From the NCBI RefSeq assembly GCF_004362715.1, contig NZ_SNYC01000005.1, positions 807,781-871,780 of the forward strand: a stretch of DNA of 64,000 nucleotides. Reading direction: 5' to 3'. Both the position numbers and the translations under genes were made by a program. Positions 44,525-52,734 of this stretch are shown one piece after another. The notes under the pieces are model-generated. The model made no database searches. It was not told the DNA's origin and saw nothing but the letters and a program-made list of their open reading frames with translations. The first letter of the stretch is position 1, and each line of letters starts with the position of its first letter. This DNA comes from Pedobacter metabolipauper (GTDB lineage: Bacteria; Bacteroidota; Bacteroidia; Sphingobacteriales; Sphingobacteriaceae).

Positions 44525-46199
44525 GGCGGATATTTTGTTCGATGTAAGCTCCCAATGATTTGTATTTCGGAAAGCGTTTGGCATAATACCCGGCAAGCGC
44601 TGGATTGGGCTGATATGCTGCATCGAAGCCACTTCCCATAGCTTTCATAGCGTCTTCAATGCTTGGATATATACCTGCTGCAACTGCGGCGAACATGGCC
44701 GCTCCAAGCGCACAGGTATGTGTAAACTGATGAATTCTGATGGGCATATTCAATACGTCGGCCATCATCTGCATCACAAAGGGTGACTTTTTTGCTACGC
44801 CGCCTATTCCGATAATCCCTTTTACCGGAATGCCTTCAGAGATAAAGCGGTCTACAATATTTTTAGCACCGAAGCAGGTTGCTTCGGCAAGTGCCTTAAA
44901 AATTCTCGGGGCATCTGTACCCAGGTCGAGCTGGAATAATGCACCTTTTAATTCCTGGTTTGCATCAGGTGTTCTTCTGCCGTTTAGCCAGTCGATACCC
45001 AGCTCATCATCCGGATCATTGGGTAAAAGTGCAGCCTGCACGCTTAATTCAGGTATGATCCGGTCTGTCATTTCTTCCCGTAATGCGGCAGCTGTTGTTT
45101 CATTGATGATGGACGAATCTGTTAACAGGTTTTGCAGCGGCCATGCCAATATATTTTTGAACCAGGCATAGGTATCGCCAAAAGCGGACTGTCCGGCTTC
45201 CAGTCCTGCCATTCCCGGAATTACCGATCCATTAACCTGGCCACAGATGCCTTTAATTAATTTGCCTTCCATATCTTCCTGAGGGGCAACCAGTATATCG
45301 CATGTGGAGGTACCCATAATTTTACACAGGAAATAGGGTTCTATTTGTCCGCCAACAGCCCCCATGTGTGCATCAAATGCACCAACCCCAACCTTAACTG
45401 CTGTTGTTAGCCCGAGCCGTTCTGCCCATTCCGCACTTAATGAACCTGCAGCCTGATCGGAGGTATAAGTTTCTTTAAACAGGCGACCGGTATATCCATC
45501 TAAAACCGGATCGAGTGCTGTAAAAAAATCATTGGGGGGCAGTCCTCCAAATTCTTCAGCCCATAATGCTTTATGACCAGCGGCGCACCTGCTGCGTTTC
45601 ATCTCATCAGCAGACGTACCGCCTGTAAGCAGAAATGGAATCCAATCGCAATGCTCTACCCAGGAGTAACAGCTGTTTCTAACAGCTTCATCTGTTCGGA
45701 GCGTTCGCAGCAGCTTGGCCCAAAACCATTCTGACGAATAGATACTTCCTACATATTTTAAATAATTATTTTCATACTTAAGCGCATGTGCGTTGATCTG
45801 TGCGGCTTCCTGAACGGCAGTATGGTCTTTCCAAAGCACAAACATGGCATGTGGATTTTCTTCAAAGCCCGGCGTTAATGCCAATGGGGTACCGGTATGG
45901 TCTACAGCAACAGGCGTAGATCCGGTTGTGTCTACAGAGATCCCTTTGATGAGACCGGCTATCGCACTACCGCCCGCTTTCTCCACACATTCTTTGATGG
46001 TAATTTCTAATCCTTCTATATAATCTAAAGGATGCTGCCTGAATTGATTTGCTGCAGGATTACAATATAATCCCTGCTGCCATCTTTTATAATGGTGTAC
46101 CGCCGAGGAAATTTCTTGTCCCGTGCCGGCGTTTACCAATACGGAGCGAACAGAATCAGACCCGTAGTCAATACCGATAACATATTTGGTTATGTTCAT
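44517..46199 (-). CDS. araB: Ribulokinase
   Basis: Phosphorylates L-ribulose. 560 residues of the FGGY kinase family: N-terminal GIDYGSDSVRSVLVN phosphate-binding motif, ISVDTTGSTPVAVD, VGAFDAHMGAVGG, and the C-terminal GIGGVAKKSPFVMQMMADVL. It is in the araR-araB-araD-araA order, starts 72 bp after the araR stop, and has an inverted repeat between 4 and 34 bp upstream of its ATG. AraB ribulokinase is distinguished from xylulose kinases by the araD/araA neighbours. Confidence 0.95.
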   Translation of the reverse strand: MNITKYVIGIDYGSDSVRSVLVNAGTGQEISSAVHHYKRWQQGLYCNPAANQFRQHPLDYIEGLEITIKECVEKAGGSAIAGLIKGISVDTTGSTPVAVDHTGTPLALTPGFEENPHAMFVLWKDHTAVQEAAQINAHALKYENNYLKYVGSIYSSEWFWAKLLRTLRTDEAVRNSCYSWVEHCDWIPFLLTGGTSADEMKRSRCAAGHKALWAEEFGGLPPNDFFTALDPVLDGYTGRLFKETYTSDQAAGSLSAEWAERLGLTTAVKVGVGAFDAHMGAVGGQIEPYFLCKIMGTSTCDILVAPQEDMEGKLIKGICGQVNGSVIPGMAGLEAGQSAFGDTYAWFKNILAWPLQNLLTDSSIINETTAAALREEMTDRIIPELSVQAALLPNDPDDELGIDWLNGRRTPDANQELKGALFQLDLGTDAPRIFKALAEATCFGAKNIVDRFISEGIPVKGIIGIGGVAKKSPFVMQMMADVLNMPIRIHQFTHTCALGAAMFAAVAAGIYPSIEDAMKAMGSGFDAAYQPNPALAGYYAKRFPKYKSLGAYIEQNIRHE

Positions 46200-46202
46200 A
46201 AT

Positions 46203-46233
46203 ATTATTAAATGTCTAATTAACGTTTAATAAT
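46203..46233. promoter_or_regulatory. Operator candidate (12-bp inverted repeat) upstream of araB
   Basis: ATTATTAAATGT (46203-46214) and ACGTTTAATAAT (46222-46233) form an inverted repeat with 11 of 12 pairs and a 7-nt spacer. It ends 4 bp before the araB ATG and lies in the 72-bp gap after araR. The NrtR-family regulator next to it is the natural candidate to bind. Read-through from araR to araBDA would be blocked or an internal promoter controlled. Confidence 0.6.
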
Positions 46234-46271
46234 TATGAAAAAAAAATTTAATTCATCTTTTGGGAAAGATT

Positions 46272-46979
46272 CTATCCAATAATGTTATCGAGGTTAGGCA
46301 TAAAGTTTATAAAAGACTGAAATTTAGTCTTATACAGATCCTTATCCAGCTTGAAATAGAAAGCTCCTCTCTTGGAGGCAGACTTATCCTTATCTTCCAG
46401 TTTGATCAGCAAACCAGTTGAACTTAGTTTTCTTATGAAATTACGATTGTCAATACTGGTATTATATACCTGCTCATAGAGACTTTGCAGTTGCGGTATG
46501 GTGAATTTTTTAGGCAGCAGTTCAAAAAGAATGGGATGAAGTGCGGCTTTGTATCTTACCTTTTTCTTGGCATCTTCTACCATCTGGTCATGATCGAAAA
46601 TCAGTTTAGGGGCTTCATTGAGCAGAAACCATTCTGCATGAAAATTGTGGCTGATCTGCTTTTCATACTTATGGATATCTATCAGTGCAAAATAAGCAAC
46701 AGACACCGTACGCTCCATTGGGTCTCTGTTCGGGTCACCATATGTTTTAAACTGTTCCAGGTAAACTTCTTTTAAGCCTGTCAATTCCAGCAGGATACGC
46801 TGGGCAGCACCATCTACATCTTCATTTGCACCAACAAACCCACCCATTAAACTCCATTGGTCTGTAGCCGGTTCAAAACTTCTTTTGATCAGTAAGATCT
46901 TAAGTTGTTCTCCGTCAAATCCAAAAATGATACAGTCTACAGCAAGCAGCAGATGTGCCTGATTAAAATATTCAGCCAT
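46272..46979 (-). CDS. araR: Nudix-type transcriptional regulator (NrtR family, AraR-like)
   Basis: 235 residues: an N-terminal Nudix domain (about 10-140) and a C-terminal winged helix (about 160-230). The Nudix box (GX5EX7REUXEEXGU) is broken: G47 and E53 are kept, but the catalytic Glu positions are I62 and L66. Loss of hydrolase residues is typical of NrtR-type regulators that use the domain as a ligand sensor. In Bacteroides an NrtR-family protein named AraR controls arabinose genes; its place at the head of this ara operon supports the same job. Confidence 0.87.
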   Translation of the reverse strand: MAEYFNQAHLLLAVDCIIFGFDGEQLKILLIKRSFEPATDQWSLMGGFVGANEDVDGAAQRILLELTGLKEVYLEQFKTYGDPNRDPMERTVSVAYFALIDIHKYEKQISHNFHAEWFLLNEAPKLIFDHDQMVEDAKKKVRYKAALHPILFELLPKKFTIPQLQSLYEQVYNTSIDNRNFIRKLSSTGLLIKLEDKDKSASKRGAFYFKLDKDLYKTKFQSFINFMPNLDNIIG

Positions 46980-47005
46980 TGTGTATTTATAATATATATC
47001 TTATC

Positions 47006-47013
47006 CAAAGATA
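47006..47013 (-). promoter_or_regulatory. Candidate araR promoter box TATCTTTG
   Basis: TATCTTTG on the minus strand fits the TAnnTTTG -7 element, 27 bp before the araR ATG. It is embedded in a small palindrome TTATCCAAAGATAA (47001-47014), which could serve as an autoregulatory site. No clear -33 element. Confidence 0.4.
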
Positions 47014-47113
47014 AACTTGCTTTGATATATTTAAGAAAGATTAAAAAAATAATAAGCGTTTAACTGACTATTGTTCGGAATTTAAGGTATCGCATTCCCT
47101 AAACCGGCACCTT

Positions 47114-48352
47114 TTACCTTCCGGTATTATTTGGCCTGGTATAAACCATCTGCATGACATGGATATTGCGCATGGCAAATGCTGCTTCACAATAATTAAA
47201 ATAATACCGCCATTTGCGGATAAAGCGTTCATCAAAGCCCAGGCTTTTAACCAATGCAGCATTCCGGTTAAACTGCTCAAACCACAGGTTCAGTGTTTTT
47301 GCGTAATCCAATCCCATGTCCTTCAGATCGACCATGGTTAAGTCGCCTGTTGCATTGATGGCTTCATTTATCTTTGCTACTGAAGGCAGCAGAGAGCCTG
47401 GAAAGATATGCTTCTGAATCCAGTCTACCCCTTTCCGCAGACTATCATATCTCGAATCCGGACTTGTGATGACCTGTAATGCAAGTATCCCATGATCGGC
47501 AAGCACTTCATTACATTTAGAGAAATAGGTTTTATAATAATTGTGACCAACGGCCTCCAGCATTTCTATGGAAACTATCTTATCGTATTTGCCTTTTATA
47601 TCTCTGTAATCGCGGATTACAATTTCTATTTGATCAGATAAGCCAGCGGCAGCTACACGCTCCATCGCTAATTTCTGTTGTTCTACAGAGATGGTTACTG
47701 AGGTAACCCGGCATCCATAATTGCGTGCCATATAAATGGCATTGCCGCCCCATCCACTCCCTATTTCCAGCACATGATCTGTAGACTTGAGGTGAAGCTG
47801 TTCACAAAGGCGTTTATATTTGGCATGCTGTGCGTCCAGCAGCGATGTTTCCGGAATATAAAAATAACCGCTGGAATAGGTCATGGTATCGTCCAGAAAT
47901 GTTGCAAAGAACGCATTATTCAAGTCATAATGCGCTGAAATATTTTTCCTGGAACCTGAAATACTATTTGATCTTCCATTGTGATAGACCCTGTTTATCC
48001 ATTTAAAGATATTGAGGCCTAATGTTTTGGCTTTACTGCCGGATACTGAGGGTGCATTTTCTATATTCAGCAGTACCCATTTAATCAATGCTGTAATGTG
48101 GTCTGTTTCCCAAAGCCCGTCCACATAAGCTTCTCCAAAACCAATATCGCCATACAAGACCAGGCTTTTAAAAAAGTCATTGTGTTTAATGATGAGTGTG
48201 GCACTGATCTTCGCCCTGGCCTCACCAATACAGATCTGTTCACCGCCCGGCAATGTCAGGCTTAAGCTTCCCTTATTCATTTTTTGCAGGGCATTGAGCA
48301 CTACATTTTCATAGAATCCGGGTTTACTTTTTACGATGGACAAAGAAGACAT
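47114..48352 (-). CDS. Cyclopropane-fatty-acyl-phospholipid synthase family protein (full length)
   Basis: 412-residue SAM-dependent enzyme acting on unsaturated acyl chains of membrane phospholipids. The SAM-binding motif is VLEIGSGWGGNA (194-205); the HYDLNNAFFATFLDDTMTYS stretch (141-160) is the CFA-synthase mark, and an N-terminal domain (to about residue 110) as in E. coli CFA synthase (382 residues) is present. The product may be a cyclopropane or a methyl branch. It is last in the run CFA2-FAD-DUF1365-CFA, 8 bp after DUF1365. E. coli-type catalytic residues cannot be checked by eye. Confidence 0.88.
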   Translation of the reverse strand: MSSLSIVKSKPGFYENVVLNALQKMNKGSLSLTLPGGEQICIGEARAKISATLIIKHNDFFKSLVLYGDIGFGEAYVDGLWETDHITALIKWVLLNIENAPSVSGSKAKTLGLNIFKWINRVYHNGRSNSISGSRKNISAHYDLNNAFFATFLDDTMTYSSGYFYIPETSLLDAQHAKYKRLCEQLHLKSTDHVLEIGSGWGGNAIYMARNYGCRVTSVTISVEQQKLAMERVAAAGLSDQIEIVIRDYRDIKGKYDKIVSIEMLEAVGHNYYKTYFSKCNEVLADHGILALQVITSPDSRYDSLRKGVDWIQKHIFPGSLLPSVAKINEAINATGDLTMVDLKDMGLDYAKTLNLWFEQFNRNAALVKSLGFDERFIRKWRYYFNYCEAAFAMRNIHVMQMVYTRPNNTGR

Positions 48353-48359
48353 GGGCTGC

Positions 48360-49163
48360 TCAGTTAGTAGGTTTATAGGGTTTATATACGTCCTTTTGCA
48401 ATTGGTGGTTTGCCGACTTCTTATGGAATGAGAAGTCCTTGCGCCACAATAAAAAGGCCTGCCAGTGGATTAATCCCATCACCCGAAGGGGGATTAAAGG
48501 AATAGAAAAGAAGTATCTTAATAAGTTTGCATTTGTTAAAGGTTTTCGCGTTCCGGTTAATGTGCTTAGAAAAAAACGCTGCCCGTTCTTATCGTAATCG
48601 TCGATCCTGATATCCAATTTTTCTCCAGGTATACCCAGGTTAAAATCAAACAGGGTATCCAGGTCTATGAACGGAGAAACGTAGAAATATTTTTCAACCC
48701 GCTGTACCCATCTACCACCTTCCAGCTCATCTTTACCAATAAAGAACAGCTTCATTTCATGAAAGGTATTGCTGATCTCAACTACCGCACAAAGCGGCTT
48801 ACCGTGTTCGTCCTGGCAAAAGTAAAACGATACCGGATTAAAATTATAGCCCAATACGGACAGGTTGGTTAGGAGCATCACGCTGCCGCGACCTAAAACG
48901 ACCTGGTTCTCCAGCAGGTACCTGGTTAAATGTTCCCGCGTACTTTTACCAGGATCAGGATTTTTTGCCGGCAGCTGCAGATGGTCCTTATCCCTAAAAT
49001 TAAACAGGTTAAATCTATTGTGACCAATCCAGCGCAATTTTTTAGAAAGGAGACCGATTTCATCCAGATCTATATAGAACAAATATACTTTATACCAAAA
49101 GTGGTGCTTCTTTGGCGACAACCGGTTGTGCATTACTTTACAGATATAGAGCGATGAATTCAT
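48360..49163 (-). CDS. DUF1365 family protein
   Basis: 267 residues from ATG 49163, which sits 11 bp after the flavin oxidoreductase stop; the open frame reaches further upstream into that gene. Conserved marks are SLYICKVMHNRLSPKKHHFWYKVYLF, LGYNFNPVSFYFC and DLGIPGEKL-like segments. DUF1365 proteins are nearly always encoded next to a flavin amine-oxidase-like protein and CFA-family methyltransferases, as here. Biochemical function is unknown; a lipid-binding or assembly role is likely from context. Confidence 0.86.
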   Translation of the reverse strand: MNSSLYICKVMHNRLSPKKHHFWYKVYLFYIDLDEIGLLSKKLRWIGHNRFNLFNFRDKDHLQLPAKNPDPGKSTREHLTRYLLENQVVLGRGSVMLLTNLSVLGYNFNPVSFYFCQDEHGKPLCAVVEISNTFHEMKLFFIGKDELEGGRWVQRVEKYFYVSPFIDLDTLFDFNLGIPGEKLDIRIDDYDKNGQRFFLSTLTGTRKPLTNANLLRYFFSIPLIPLRVMGLIHWQAFLLWRKDFSFHKKSANHQLQKDVYKPYKPTN

Positions 49164-49173
49164 TTTAACAGGT

Positions 49174-50418
49174 TTAAAGGCGCTTACACAGTTCAACTGC
49201 GCTTGCATACGCATCTTCATGGAAACCATACTTAAAATAGCTTCCACAGTAATAAACAGGCCCTGTCTGGTTTAACAGATGCAGTTCTTCCTGGGCCTTC
49301 ATTGCAGGCACATCAAAAAGAGGATGCTCATAATCGATTTCTTTGATAACTTTTGATCCATCAAGCTGGCTGGATGGATTGATGGATACAAAATAATCTT
49401 TTTTGTCAGACACCTGCTGCAGCTGGTTCATCCAATAGATGGTGCTTGGCACCAGGGCATCCCCATTTTGTTCTACCCGGTAATTCCAGCTGCTCCAGGC
49501 CAGTTTTTTATTCGGCATCAGGGAAGTATCTATGTGTACAACGGCTTTATTGGACTGATATTTAAATTTTGACAGCAGACGGGCTTCATCTGCTGTTTTA
49601 TGCTGCACAATCTTATCACTTTGATCTGCATGGCAGGCCATGATCACTTTATCGTATACCGATTCTTTGCCGCCGGAACTGGTTACCATAACCTGACCAT
49701 TTTCAAGCCGTTCCACCTTTACCACCTTTTGTTTGAGCATGATCCGTTCTTTAAACGGAGCGATGAGCAGTTCCCGGTAAGATTGGCTTCCCTGATGCAG
49801 GGTATACCACTGGTGCTGGCTATCCAGCCCTAAAAAACCATGATTCTTAAAAAAACGGATCAATGATACCGCAGGGAAATCCAGTATTTGTTCCATTGGT
49901 GCAGACCATACTGCGGAACTCATTGGAATGAGATACTTCCAAAGCATATCTTCGCCATACCCAAATTCCCGGATGTAACGTCCGATGGTATAATCTGCAT
50001 ATTGCGGATTATACAGCACCTGGAGACATTGTGTATTGAACCTGTTTATTTCCAGCAGCATCCGCAGATAGGAAGGCTTAAAAATATTCCGCCGCTGTGC
50101 AAATAAATGGTTTAAGCTTGATCCGCTATATTCGAGCTGATCTGGAAGGTACTGGACGCTGAAGGACATTTCGGTTTTTTTTACCGGGGCCTTGATCTGT
50201 TCAAAAAGCTGGGTCAGGTGCGGATACGTCCGGTAATTAAATACCATAAAACCAGTATCCAAATGCACCGTTGCTCCATCTTCATTTACCGTAATGGTAT
50301 TGGTATGCCCTCCTATATAGTCCAGTTCTTCATAAAAAGTCAGGTCGTATTTTTTATGCAGAAAATGACCGCAGCCCATTCCGGCTATTCCGGTTCCAAT
50401 GATTGCTATTTTCTCCAT
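49174..50418 (-). CDS. FAD-dependent oxidoreductase (amine-oxidase-like, DUF1365-linked)
   Basis: 414 residues. The FAD-binding motif GTGIAG (8-13) is followed by YEELDYIGGHTNTI. The remainder resembles flavin amine oxidases and the UfaO-type oxidoreductases found beside CFA-like methyltransferases, with the DFPAVSLIRFFKNHGFL and GSQSYRELLIAPF segments. The start is the ATG inside TGATG, overlapping the CFA2 stop by one base; a TTG one codon earlier is an alternative. It probably oxidises a methylated or unsaturated acyl chain. Confidence 0.87.
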   Translation of the reverse strand: MEKIAIIGTGIAGMGCGHFLHKKYDLTFYEELDYIGGHTNTITVNEDGATVHLDTGFMVFNYRTYPHLTQLFEQIKAPVKKTEMSFSVQYLPDQLEYSGSSLNHLFAQRRNIFKPSYLRMLLEINRFNTQCLQVLYNPQYADYTIGRYIREFGYGEDMLWKYLIPMSSAVWSAPMEQILDFPAVSLIRFFKNHGFLGLDSQHQWYTLHQGSQSYRELLIAPFKERIMLKQKVVKVERLENGQVMVTSSGGKESVYDKVIMACHADQSDKIVQHKTADEARLLSKFKYQSNKAVVHIDTSLMPNKKLAWSSWNYRVEQNGDALVPSTIYWMNQLQQVSDKKDYFVSINPSSQLDGSKVIKEIDYEHPLFDVPAMKAQEELHLLNQTGPVYYCGSYFKYGFHEDAYASAVELCKRL

Positions 50419-51452
50419 CAAATCTGGTTCTTTTTAAACAGGTAATGTGAAACCATCCACTCATTCCCATTATGGTAACCAAACAATTCGGCACATGACA
50501 TATAGAACAACCGCCAATACACCCACCATTTAACGGACTGATCCTTTCCATAGGTTTGCTCAAATAAGGGTATAATCTCCTTTTTATGGGCATCCATATT
50601 CTTTAACCAGGCTTCTGACGTCTTAGCATAGTGCATTCCATTAACTACCCATTGCTTTTGCACGGTAAGATCATCATTAAAATAGGACAACAGGTGATTG
50701 GAAGGCATGATGCCTCCGGTAAAAAAGTATTTGCTCATCCAGTCGGTTTCATCGATCACTTCGAACTTATAAGCCAGGGTATGATGTGTAAAGATGTGAA
50801 CAAACAGCTTTCCGCTTTCTTTTAAAAAAGAAGCTACCTTTTTCAACAGCAACTTATAATTGCGCATGTGCTCAAACATCTCTACAGAGACTACACGGTC
50901 AAACTGATGGAGAATTTGAAACGTATTCATATCTGCGGTGATGACAGTCAGGTTTTTGATACCCCGTTCAGCGGCTGTTTCATCGATGAATGCCTTTTGC
51001 GTAGTAGAGTTAGATACCACGGTAAAGGTACTGTCCGGGAACTTCGCAGACATATAAAGCGATAAAGAGCCCCATCCGCAGCCCAGTTCCAATACCTCCT
51101 GTCCGCTTCGAAGATCTGCACGCTGACAGGTAAGTTCGAGCATGTCAATTTCTGAGGTATCTATATCTTCAACTCCGCCATACCAATATCCGCTTGAATA
51201 TTTCAGGTTCTTTCCAAGGCAATACTGGTAAAATTCGGTTGGCACTTCATAATGCTGTTCATTTGCGTCTGATGTATTGATGGCTATTGGTGAATTTCTA
51301 AGTTCTTCCAATAGTCCGCTTAAGCGCTGCTGCTGCAGTTCACTGTTTTCAGCAAGTTCATCTTTAAGTCGCTGCTTTATTAATCGCCTGATTCCGAGGC
51401 GCAACAGGAAATCAGGCAATTTATCTTGTTCAAGTAGTTTATCGTACCACAT
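50418..51452 (-). CDS. CFA/coclaurine-N-methyltransferase-like SAM-dependent methyltransferase
   Basis: 344 residues from ATG 51452 (a TTG one codon earlier is the alternative). SAM motif VLELGCGWGSL (120-130); EQHYEVPTEFYQYCLGKNLK (65-84) and the C-terminal FYMSCAELFGYHNGNEW match the coclaurine N-methyltransferase-like branch of the CFA superfamily rather than the full-length CFA synthases. It lacks the long N-terminal domain of the 412-residue enzyme encoded in the same operon. It heads the translationally coupled run CFA2-FAD-DUF1365-CFA. Confidence 0.87.
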   Translation of the reverse strand: MWYDKLLEQDKLPDFLLRLGIRRLIKQRLKDELAENSELQQQRLSGLLEELRNSPIAINTSDANEQHYEVPTEFYQYCLGKNLKYSSGYWYGGVEDIDTSEIDMLELTCQRADLRSGQEVLELGCGWGSLSLYMSAKFPDSTFTVVSNSTTQKAFIDETAAERGIKNLTVITADMNTFQILHQFDRVVSVEMFEHMRNYKLLLKKVASFLKESGKLFVHIFTHHTLAYKFEVIDETDWMSKYFFTGGIMPSNHLLSYFNDDLTVQKQWVVNGMHYAKTSEAWLKNMDAHKKEIIPLFEQTYGKDQSVKWWVYWRLFYMSCAELFGYHNGNEWMVSHYLFKKNQI

Positions 51453-51577
51453 CAAGTCGAAAGTTTATCTAGGGGTTAGGGTTATTCCTGTATCTGTACG
51501 AATTGATACAAGCGCAGTTATTAATTATACGTTTTTAGCCACTATTGAGATTTATTTTAAACGGATTAGGAATTAAA

Positions 51578-51712
51578 ATGAACAACCTGAACAGGTTAAT
51601 ATCATTACAAAAACATCATCCTGGCGGAAAAGAGAGAACGTCTAAAGAGAGAACGTTTAAAGAGAGAACGTCTAAAGAGAGAACGTTGAAGAGAGAACGT
51701 TTGAAGAGATAA
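51578..51712 (+). CDS. Possible 44-residue basic peptide (micro-ORF in repeat array)
   Basis: An open frame begins at ATG 51578 after an AGGA that lies 6 bp upstream. Its translation has an N-terminal non-repeat part (MNNLNRLISLQKHHPGG) and then five-residue KERTS/KERTF repeats produced by the 15-bp tandem repeats, ending in LKRERLKR and TAA. The peptide would be very basic. It is antisense to the direction of all neighbours, no promoter was found, and it may be a chance product of the repeats. Confidence 0.2.
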   Translation: MNNLNRLISLQKHHPGGKERTSKERTFKERTSKERTLKRERLKR

Positions 51713-51917
51713 CATTGGAGAGAGAACGTTTGAAGAGAGAACTTTTAAAGAGATAACATTGGAGAGAGAACGTTTGAAGAGAGAACTTTTAAAGAGATAA
51801 CATTGGAGAGAGCATCCAATATTGAGCCTTGGAGAGAACGTTGGAGAGAACGTTGGAGAGAACGTCGGAAGAACGTTGGAGAAAGAACATTAAGAGCAAT
51901 CAATAGAGAACGTGTGA
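51632..51917. repeat. Tandem minisatellite of GAGAGAACGTT-type units
   Basis: Twelve units of 14-15 bp (consensus GAGAGAACGTTTGAA) fill 51632-51807. Units 6-8 and 9-11 (51706-51749 and 51750-51793) are two identical 44-bp copies of a three-unit block. Degenerate copies with a 12-bp step (GAGAGAACGTTG) continue to about 51917. Direct adjacency without spacers rules out a CRISPR. The array occupies the gap between the CFA2 operon and DUF1295; the 170 bp between its left end and the CFA2 start show nothing else. Confidence 0.9.
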
Positions 51918-51920
51918 AAA

Positions 51921-52709
51921 CTAACTGTTCTTAAACCAGGGTACAAATGCACTGGTAGTTTCCTGGTACTTGCGGTATTTGTCGCCTTTAGATCTTAATG
52001 CCTGCTCTTCTGTTGCTGGAATACCGGTTACATTAAAGATCAGGTAAAAAATGATTGCAGGGCTAATGATGGCGATCCATCCCCATGAGGCGGTAACGGC
52101 GAACAGGAAATAGGAGACCCACATCAGGCATTGAAAAAAGTAATTGGGGTGCCTCGAATAGTTCCATAATCCAAGGTTACAAACCTCTCCTCTATTCACG
52201 GGATCTTTTTTAAACAAGCTGAGCTGCCAGTCTGCAATCCCCTCACCAATTACCGCGATAGCCCAAATGCCCATACTGGTATATTCCAGGATATTTATTG
52301 CAGGTTCTTTGTTTAATGCGATTATAAAAAATGGAATGGCAAGAACTACATTGGAGATGGCCTGAAACTGAAAGAATACAAAGAATTTAAAATCTTCACG
52401 AGGTGCCCATTCTTTTCGCAGTTGCTTATAACGGCCTTCTTCTTCATGAAGGTGTCCAATTACGCGTTTCCATAGGTGAATACCCAAACGTGTACCGGCA
52501 ATAACTACCATACCACAGATCAATTGCTTACGGGGCTCAAAACCTTCTGCTAGGCAGTAGAGCAGGATTCCTATGACGGGAAAGTTCAATGCCCAAAAAA
52601 CGTCAACAACCCCTGCATTGGTTATCTGCTTTGCCCAAAACCACACCGCAACCATAATGAGGCAGCAGCTGAACAGGCAAATAATAATCAACAAAAGGGT
52701 TGAGATCAT
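51921..52709 (-). CDS. DUF1295 family membrane protein
   Basis: 262 residues with about six hydrophobic helices. The conserved NLGLWNYSRHPNYFFQCLMW (about 178-197) and the end GDKYRKYQETTSAFVPWF belong to DUF1295/steroid 5-alpha-reductase-like proteins, in which RHPNY-type motifs bind NADPH. DUF1295 members often accompany CFA-type lipid enzymes. It might reduce or isomerise an acyl-chain double bond, but no activity is proven. It is 25 bp after the desaturase gene. Confidence 0.88.
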   Translation of the reverse strand: MISTLLLIIICLFSCCLIMVAVWFWAKQITNAGVVDVFWALNFPVIGILLYCLAEGFEPRKQLICGMVVIAGTRLGIHLWKRVIGHLHEEEGRYKQLRKEWAPREDFKFFVFFQFQAISNVVLAIPFFIIALNKEPAINILEYTSMGIWAIAVIGEGIADWQLSLFKKDPVNRGEVCNLGLWNYSRHPNYFFQCLMWVSYFLFAVTASWGWIAIISPAIIFYLIFNVTGIPATEEQALRSKGDKYRKYQETTSAFVPWFKNS

Positions 52710-52734
52710 ACCCTAGAAACGAATTTATTCGTTC

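Noticed and set aside
44525..44632. Longer N-terminus for araD
   Set aside because: It extends into the 3' end of araB and has no resemblance to the family.
44740..45171. 143-codon open frame on the plus strand inside araB
   Set aside because: Antisense shadow of ribulokinase.
51632..51917. CRISPR array
   Set aside because: Units are 14-15 bp and directly adjacent with no unique spacers; no cas genes.
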